Below are positions 58,254-64,000 of a DNA stretch of 64,000 nucleotides, piece after piece. The stretch lies in contig CM034599.1 in NCBI GenBank assembly GCA_020091685.1, positions 30,357,920 to 30,421,919 on the forward strand, read 5' to 3'. The stretch's first letter is position 1; each line of letters starts with the position of its first letter. The notes beneath the pieces are model-generated. The model was given only the letters and a program-made list of their open reading frames with translations. It was not told the DNA's origin and did not search any database. The stretch comes from Lutjanus erythropterus. Taxonomy: Eukaryota > Chordata > Actinopteri > Lutjaniformes > Lutjanidae. The position numbers were made by a program, and so were the translations under genes.

Positions 58254-58308
<55 letters not shown>
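58254..58308. repeat. TG microsatellite, about 27 units
   Basis: Uninterrupted alternating G and T for 55 bases, the longest simple repeat in the window. Its purity suggests recent expansion, so length polymorphism between individuals is expected. Confidence 0.95.
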
Positions 58309-58309
<1 letters not shown>

Positions 58310-59867
58310 ACAATCATGGAGATAACTCTGAACTGTACCTGATCAGCACAACGCCGGTGGTTGACTGAGGCTCTGAATCATTTGAGGACCCACAGAGGTT
58401 AATTTAGGTTAGCCATAGGGTCTGTTGACCTATAGCTGAAGGAGAATATTTCATCCACTTCCTTATTTTTAAAGTATTCGCTCTGCCTTCACCTTCAATT
58501 CAGTTTTTGTTTAATTATTCATGAACAGTGCATAATTTATTATACTCTTGTTTATGCATGACTTGTTGCCCAAGGGTGCAGTTGTTTTGTTTTTCTTTTC
58601 TTTGGTGAATGTTTGAGACATATTGTAGTTTGGAGGCTTTGGTTGTAAAATGTTGAATGCAGCTACAGTTTGCCCTTGTTAGCCAGAGGAGTCATCTTCT
58701 CTTACCCGGCTCCGCTCTGAATACTAAGAATACAAGAGTAGGTAAACATACTGTGGATTTTTTTTAGTTATATGATTAAATGTTAACATTCAATGATTAA
58801 AAATAGCATTTTAACAATGTGTTGCACTGCTGCAGACCAAGGTTTGTTTAACTCAAATCACTTAACATCATTCGGTTAACATCACCTCCTCCTTCGCAGC
58901 TCCTTCAGAACAATTCAAATTTTCACATCAGTTTTTTTTTTTTTTTTTTTTTTATTTAACATACAAGGTTTTGATACAAATGCTTTTTAATTTAAATCTC
59001 ACAGAAGTGGACCCAATGGGAGCACAATTAATCATCTCTACAGGTCTGGCCAAGCTAAATTAAGTGTGAAAGGATGAGCTCAGCCCCCCCACTGGGAAAT
59101 CAGATATTGATCTGACAGCACTAGACTCCTCTGACCTTTGACCTTGAAAGCTGCAGGTGTGGACTGCACCGCTGTGTGGGCTATGATCTAACTTACAATA
59201 TGACACGCAGGTCTGTCGATAAATCAGGCGCAGAATGAGTTTGAACAGCAGGGAGTTGCTTTCAGCTGTGAAAACTAGCATCTCGGGTCAATATTGTTAT
59301 GGTACAGTACAGTACAAAGCAGCTCTCATCACTGCTGGGACCAATAACAATCATTTAGCTTTTGTTTAGATAGCTGGGTGTAACCGCAGGCTATAAAACT
59401 GTTTTTAATTAATTTCATTTTAATTTGATTGATTGGTAGCCTTTTCATCAAATAAAAAATGTTAATTAGATAATTTACATATACATCTGTTTTCAAGCTA
59501 TCTTCTTACAAAACTTGCAATCCATTTGATATTTTTTTTCCTCTTGACACACATAACAGATGTGACTCTATTCATGCAAAACATCTGATCACATAAAGCA
59601 CATGAATTAGGTTTCCTTTCTTTGCAATAAGTTTGGAAGCAAATCATCTTATGTCTTGTAGGTTATTTTACATACATTACCCCAAAATCCAGCCTGACAT
59701 ATTCGGTATCTTTGGGAACTTTATGATCTCCACTATAATATATGTACAATAAAGTTCTGTGGATTTGAACAGTATTTGGCTGGAAAGTATGTTTGCAATG
59801 TTTGTGTTGAGACTGAAGGAGTTAATCAACTGATGGATATACTGACTCATTTGTTAATACAATAACC
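58309..59867. other. Non-coding stretch
   Basis: T22 run at 58932-58953. No gene or repeat family recognised. Confidence 0.5.
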
Positions 59868-60251
59868 AACAGTTCCTTCCTTGTAGCTTTTCCTTGTAGC
59901 TCTATTTAAAGCTACTACAAGGAGTTTTTAACTGGTTATTAAACCGTCTCAATTTAATACTGATGCCTCTATATGACCTACATAAGGAAAGAAGACCTTC
60001 GGCGAGAAGATCAGTTATTTCTATATAGTTATTCTCCATGCCTGCCACTTGGTCAGATTCTCCTTGAAATCAGAAGCAACAAACCTGTGTTCACATTTTT
60101 CCAGGCAGAGTTACAGAGAGCCAGATTTTTATTTAGATAATTTCACTTTTTATGTTATATTTTGCAGTTATTACGATAGAAACACTACCACTTTTGATCA
60201 CAGGGGCCTCCAAAATTAACAAAATGTGACAGTTCCTTTAGTAGCTTTAAA
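59868..60251. repeat. Hairpin plus repeated ends around ~380 bp
   Basis: CCTTGTAGCTCTATTTAAAG then CTACTACAAGG (59900-59930) is a near-perfect hairpin. ACAGTTCCTT with following GTAGCTTT occurs at 59869-59890 and, slightly changed, at 60227-60245. The second copy also matches the 59908-59930 arm in inverse (TTTAGTAGCTTTAAATA). This pattern fits the ends of a small inverted-repeat element. Family not named. Confidence 0.5.
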
Positions 60252-62499
60252 TAAGGAGAATGCTGATGCAAAGACTATTTAATACTGCAGCTATCATGGT
60301 ATAAATTGTTTTTACTGTAGGGAAAAAGCAATATACTCCCTCAGGATAGCGGTTTACTACAAATGTCAAAATAATTATATTTTATTGGACTTTATTGAAG
60401 GTTACTGTCATAAATGAGGCTTCTTAAAGGAATAGAGCAGTACATAAGTGTATGTGTGTAATGGGTGTGGTAGAGACAGTGACAGAGAGCTAGCAGCAGA
60501 CTGATGGTACTATTTTATCCCTTTAATAGAGAATTATTTCTATCAATATTATTTTAATTAATTTTCACTGACTGTCATTATTTGTTTGATACAAGTTATA
60601 CAATATATAATAATAATACCAAATACCACTATGCCAGTTCTCAAGGTCTGAACATTGACTTGACAGTGACATCAGCAAGGACACATTCTGAAGGAGTCAG
60701 AGAGACAAATGGAGGCATTATGTTCATGATTGATGGGGAATCAGAGGTCTCTGTTATTCTATCACTGCTTTCATCTCAAACATTAAGAGAACGCACAGTA
60801 AATGTATCATTATATTGACAACTTGTCCTTTCATACCACACTAAATACTAGGATTCTGTCAACAATGAATGTGTGTTGTACCCCATCTAACCTTAGCTTC
60901 ATCTATTTCTTTATACCAGAATGACATTCAGGCATAATGCACTTTAGCTCGTGAAGAACAAGTCACAATTTGTTTTCAATCAGGGACACAGTGGCCTGAT
61001 GCATCAGCACTCTGATGTCCAATCTATAAGGAAATGCAACAACTTTTAATCCTTGGAGCCAACTCAATACAACCACTAAAATAATGTAGTGGTGTAGCTC
61101 TGAATAAATATAGTTATAACACTCATCTGTGCCACCCTATGCTTATCAATATGGGTACGTGTGAAAATAACCTGCATACACAGCAACTATGAAAAGAGAT
61201 TAACGCCAGCAGGGACTGTCTTTAAACAGCAGCAAGATGAACTTGTCAAACTCGTACCACATTACTCAACTTAAAGTGAGATGTGCTGAGTAAACAGATT
61301 TTAAGTTTGAAACAATGTAGCACAAATTAAAATGAATGCAAATGTTTTAATTATTTATTTGCTTTACTTAATATCTCTGTAAACTTGATTTTTTTTTTCC
61401 AATTTCAGTTCAGTTTTTATACTTTCAGGTTTCTAATAGCCTGAGGAAAAATTATTCTCCGGGTATTGACTGAAAGGCATCTATTCTTTCTATTAATCAG
61501 GGTTCCTGCATGCTTCAGCAAGTTCATTTAAAAGATCTTTAGGAAGGTTTTAGAATGATAGGCCTGAAATGATTTCATTGGAACTGAAACGCTACTGCCA
61601 ATACTGACAGGCCAATAAGATGTCGATTTAATTATGCACACATGATGCAAGTGCATGGTGTACAGGTTTTCTGAAGTGTCCAGAATGGACAAAGTGTCCA
61701 AAATGTGTCAAAATGGTTAAGTTGTCAAATTGCATTGCTTCACTACAAATTTAGTTGGCTATTATAGGTATTATAAGACCTGTGATCTCCATCATCACAG
61801 TGAAATTGTGAAGAACAAAGAGAAACAGGCACCAGCAAAAGAAACCTGTCAGCAGTAGTTTTTTTTTTTTTGCCTAGTGAATGTACATTTTAAAAAGCAC
61901 TTGAATTTTATCTCTATATCTGCCTGTGCATTCATGATTAGCGTGGGCATAATGATATGTTCCTTTACAAGACAGGGCTTCATGTTCTCTGTAATTAGGT
62001 GATAAAAATAGAAGCATATGTTGTCATCAGCAAACTCTTTTGGAAAATATCTGCAATCAAACTGGATATTGATAAAAACGTGTACTATGTATCCTAAGTG
62101 GACAATAATAAGTCATGTGACCGTGTGCCAAACTTATATTTCCAACTTTTTGTCACAGAAAAACAGTAATATAGCATGCAAAGAAAATCAAAACATTTGG
62201 ATAATCATTTAGGATTTCATAACATATGGGTCTAAAATTTCTTTTTAAAAAGTTATACTGAAGAATGAGAGTTGCTGACAACAGCTGTGCTGCGTTGAGA
62301 GACTTGTGTTTTCAGTGTTGGTTTGTTATTTATACAGATGTTACACCCTCTTCATCTACTCAGGCCTTCCAATGAAAATAACATCTTTCTTGCAGGAAAT
62401 GTTGAGTGATATTCCAGGGGCACTTTAGGATAGATTATTTGAACCAAGGTCAGAATTTTTTCTGTTTGTAGTTTTGACAGAAACTAAAACAGACTAAAT
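60252..62499. other. Non-coding stretch
   Basis: T runs near 61389-61398 and 61859-61871; a short irregular repeat of 'AGTGTCCARAATG' words near 61674-61705. No gene or repeat family recognised. Confidence 0.5.
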
Positions 62500-62960
62500 C
62501 AGTTTTCCCAAACAGTATACAACAGTATCCATCCTATCACAATCAGTCTCGAAAGTAAACCCAAAAATGCAAAACAGGACAGAAAATAAAGGGCAACTGG
62601 GACTCCAGGTAAAATAAAGTCCAACAAAGAAAAAACAGCAAAAAAAAACTGAGTGGAAAGAAGAACACAAAGACGATACCGAAAAAGGTGCCCACAGGAA
62701 CACTGGGGAGCACAGTGAAGATGAAGACAAACTAGTAACTGAAGTGGGCACAGAAACAAGGCTGAATACACTAGGGAGGTGATCATGGGCAAGTGTAAAC
62801 ACTCAGGGACAGGTGAAAACAATGAGACATAAAAAAAAATGCAGAAAAACCGACAAACACAGAAAGTAAACACAACAAAGACACACAGGGGAAGATATAC
62901 CAAAATAAAACAGGAAATGAACTACAAACATTCATGACACATCCATCCAAGGGATGGTAT
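62500..62960. repeat. A-rich dispersed repeat segment
   Basis: A strongly purine/AC-biased strand with words such as 'AGGGACAGGTGAAAACAATG', 'ACACACAGGGGAAGATATAC' and 'AAAATAAAACAGGAAATGAA', which I associate with a retroelement-related repeat in many fish. The 134- and 102-codon minus frames here are Phe/Ser/Leu/Cys-rich because they read this biased strand backwards; not genes. Confidence 0.45.
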
Positions 62961-63329
62961 GGACATGTCCCTACCAATGTCAGGGGACTAATGATTTGAA
63001 TAATTTTGATCACAAATTTAAACCAGTGTTGTCTGTCAGTAGTTGCTGTTAGTGAGATTCAATACTGTGCCAAAGCGCTTTCCCTAATTATATATACAAA
63101 TGCCCCTCATATGCCTCGTAGTGGTTTGGTTCACCTACTACATAACCATGGGTCTCTTTTTACTGGCAAAATATTATGAATTCAGTGACTAGCAACAAAC
63201 CTAGTGAGTTATTCAGAGCATTGGAGACAAAGAGAGAAATATACACAATCTATTATTACATAATGTATTCCCATGCATGTTGTAATCTCTTGCATTTTCT
63301 CATTCCTGTTGACATCAAAGGGAAGCTTG
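62961..63329. other. Non-coding stretch
   Basis: Nothing recognised. Confidence 0.45.
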
Positions 63330-63540
63330 AGCATGCACCCAGCATGCACTGGGCGAGACGCAGAAGAAAAACTCTGGACACGTTGCCAGAGAGACACACC
63401 TGGGGCAATTTGGAGTTTTCTCATCACCTGATCCTCAAATGTTTGGACTTTGGGAATGTGTCTTGACTTGGAGGAATCTGTTGCAAACAGAAAGAAAATG
63501 CAAACTACCACAGTGAAAGGCCAAGGCCCAACAGTACTGG
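63330..63540 (+). repeat. Copy of a widespread vertebrate repeat ('TTTGGACTGTGGGAGGAA' family)
   Basis: In order: 'CTGGACACGTTGCCAGAGAG', 'ACACACCTGGGGCAATTTGG', 'AAATGTTTGGACTTTGGGAA', 'GAAAATGCAAACTACCACAG' and 'TGAAAGGCC'. This is the recognisable skeleton of a repeat found in very many fish and amphibian loci. The copy is diverged with small deletions. Confidence 0.65.
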
Positions 63541-64000
63541 TCTTGTACACCACGGCTGATTCAATAGAGAAGAAAGTTGCCTCAGTTTCATCGAATCCTT
63601 TGTGGTCTGCAAACATCAATCTGCTCTACAGTAGATTATTTTATGCCTCATTTCAATCATTGAGTTTGTTAGAGCAGAAAATCCTTCTGAGGCTTTGTTT
63701 GCGGAACAGACAATTCAGCCCTGATACCATTTATATGTCTCATCGTCTGATTTGTGCATAATATTGCGCCCATGACTGCAGAAGATTTCACAAATCTTTA
63801 GAAATGTTTATCTGAATTGCCACTGTAAAATACTGTTTAGACAGATTCTCTGTTCATCATATTTTGCAACATACACACAGTCTAAACAATATTTTACAGG
63901 TGTTCAGCTGTACTGAATATTTTTTTTTAAATGCAGAAATAAAGAATGTGGAGAAAAACGCTGCCAGGAAACAATTCATCATGGAAATAGTGAGCGTGGG
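63541..64000. other. Non-coding end of window
   Basis: A 103-codon plus frame (63450-63761) starts within the repeat and shows no domain. Nothing else recognised. Confidence 0.45.

Noticed and set aside
62494..62903. Two overlapping hydrophobic minus-strand frames (102 and 134 codons) resembling a membrane protein
   Set aside because: Phe/Leu/Ser/Cys richness is produced by reading an A-rich repeat backwards; both frames look alike because of the base bias.
1..64000. Prokaryotic-style features (operons, ribosome binding sites, CRISPR arrays, integrons)
   Set aside because: Microsatellites, SINEs, vertebrate DNA transposons and lack of coding density show an animal nuclear genome; no regularly spaced direct repeats of CRISPR type were seen.

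Overview
This window looks like non-coding DNA from a ray-finned (teleost) fish, most likely a perciform-type genome. It is visibly AT-rich and CpG-poor, has no operon-like packing of reading frames, and carries CA/TG/TC microsatellites. It also holds many decayed copies of repeats that I recognise from memory as typical of teleosts: hAT-type, Tc1/mariner-type and other inverted-repeat elements, tRNA-related SINEs, and L2/CR1-like LINE pieces. No database search was possible, so family names are recognition from memory plus structure visible in the sequence. The window is either intergenic or part of a very large intron.

I find no intact protein-coding gene, tRNA, rRNA or CRISPR array. The longest open frames (174, 161, 144, 136 and 134 codons) show no domain I recognise, and most open frames here are chance. 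A few deserve attention. At 27.6-29.9 kb, three minus-strand open stretches of protein-like composition, two with splice-like edges, may be a decayed gene. At 11.45-11.94 kb a plus-strand frame follows a good acceptor-like site. At 56.9-57.3 kb a minus-strand frame lies in a more GC-rich patch.

Layout. 0-7.4 kb: mostly unique sequence, with an inverted pair of one teleost repeat at 3.3 and 4.5 kb. 7.4-10.4 kb: a dimeric repeat, then a hAT-like remnant with a TTATGAG-type MITE nested in it, followed by an L2-like LINE 3' end. 12-16 kb: MITEs with visible terminal inverted repeats and a block of local duplications. 18.2 kb: an ~86-bp tandem repeat. 20-23 kb: scattered hAT-like ends. 26.8-27.2 kb: the one clear CpG-dense patch, with a TCTCGCGAGA motif and a perfect palindrome. 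27.4-30.8 kb: an RT 'YADD' fossil, the possible decayed gene, and a DNA-transposon derivative. 32.9-35.3 kb: a nearly complete ~1-kb non-autonomous hAT-like element carrying a LINE endonuclease fragment, then a SINE head, a Tc1-type piece and a hairpin MITE. 41-47.6 kb: L2, Tc1 and hAT remnants, including a hAT element directly abutting a SINE. 47.6-53.4 kb: nearly free of recognisable repeats. 54-64 kb: further MITE, SINE and hAT ends, a 55-bp TG microsatellite and a widespread vertebrate repeat near the right end.

Nothing here amounts to a new multi-gene system. The parts that most merit checking are the 27.6-29.9 kb minus-strand frames, the CpG-dense patch at 26.8 kb, and the hAT element with its embedded LINE endonuclease fragment.
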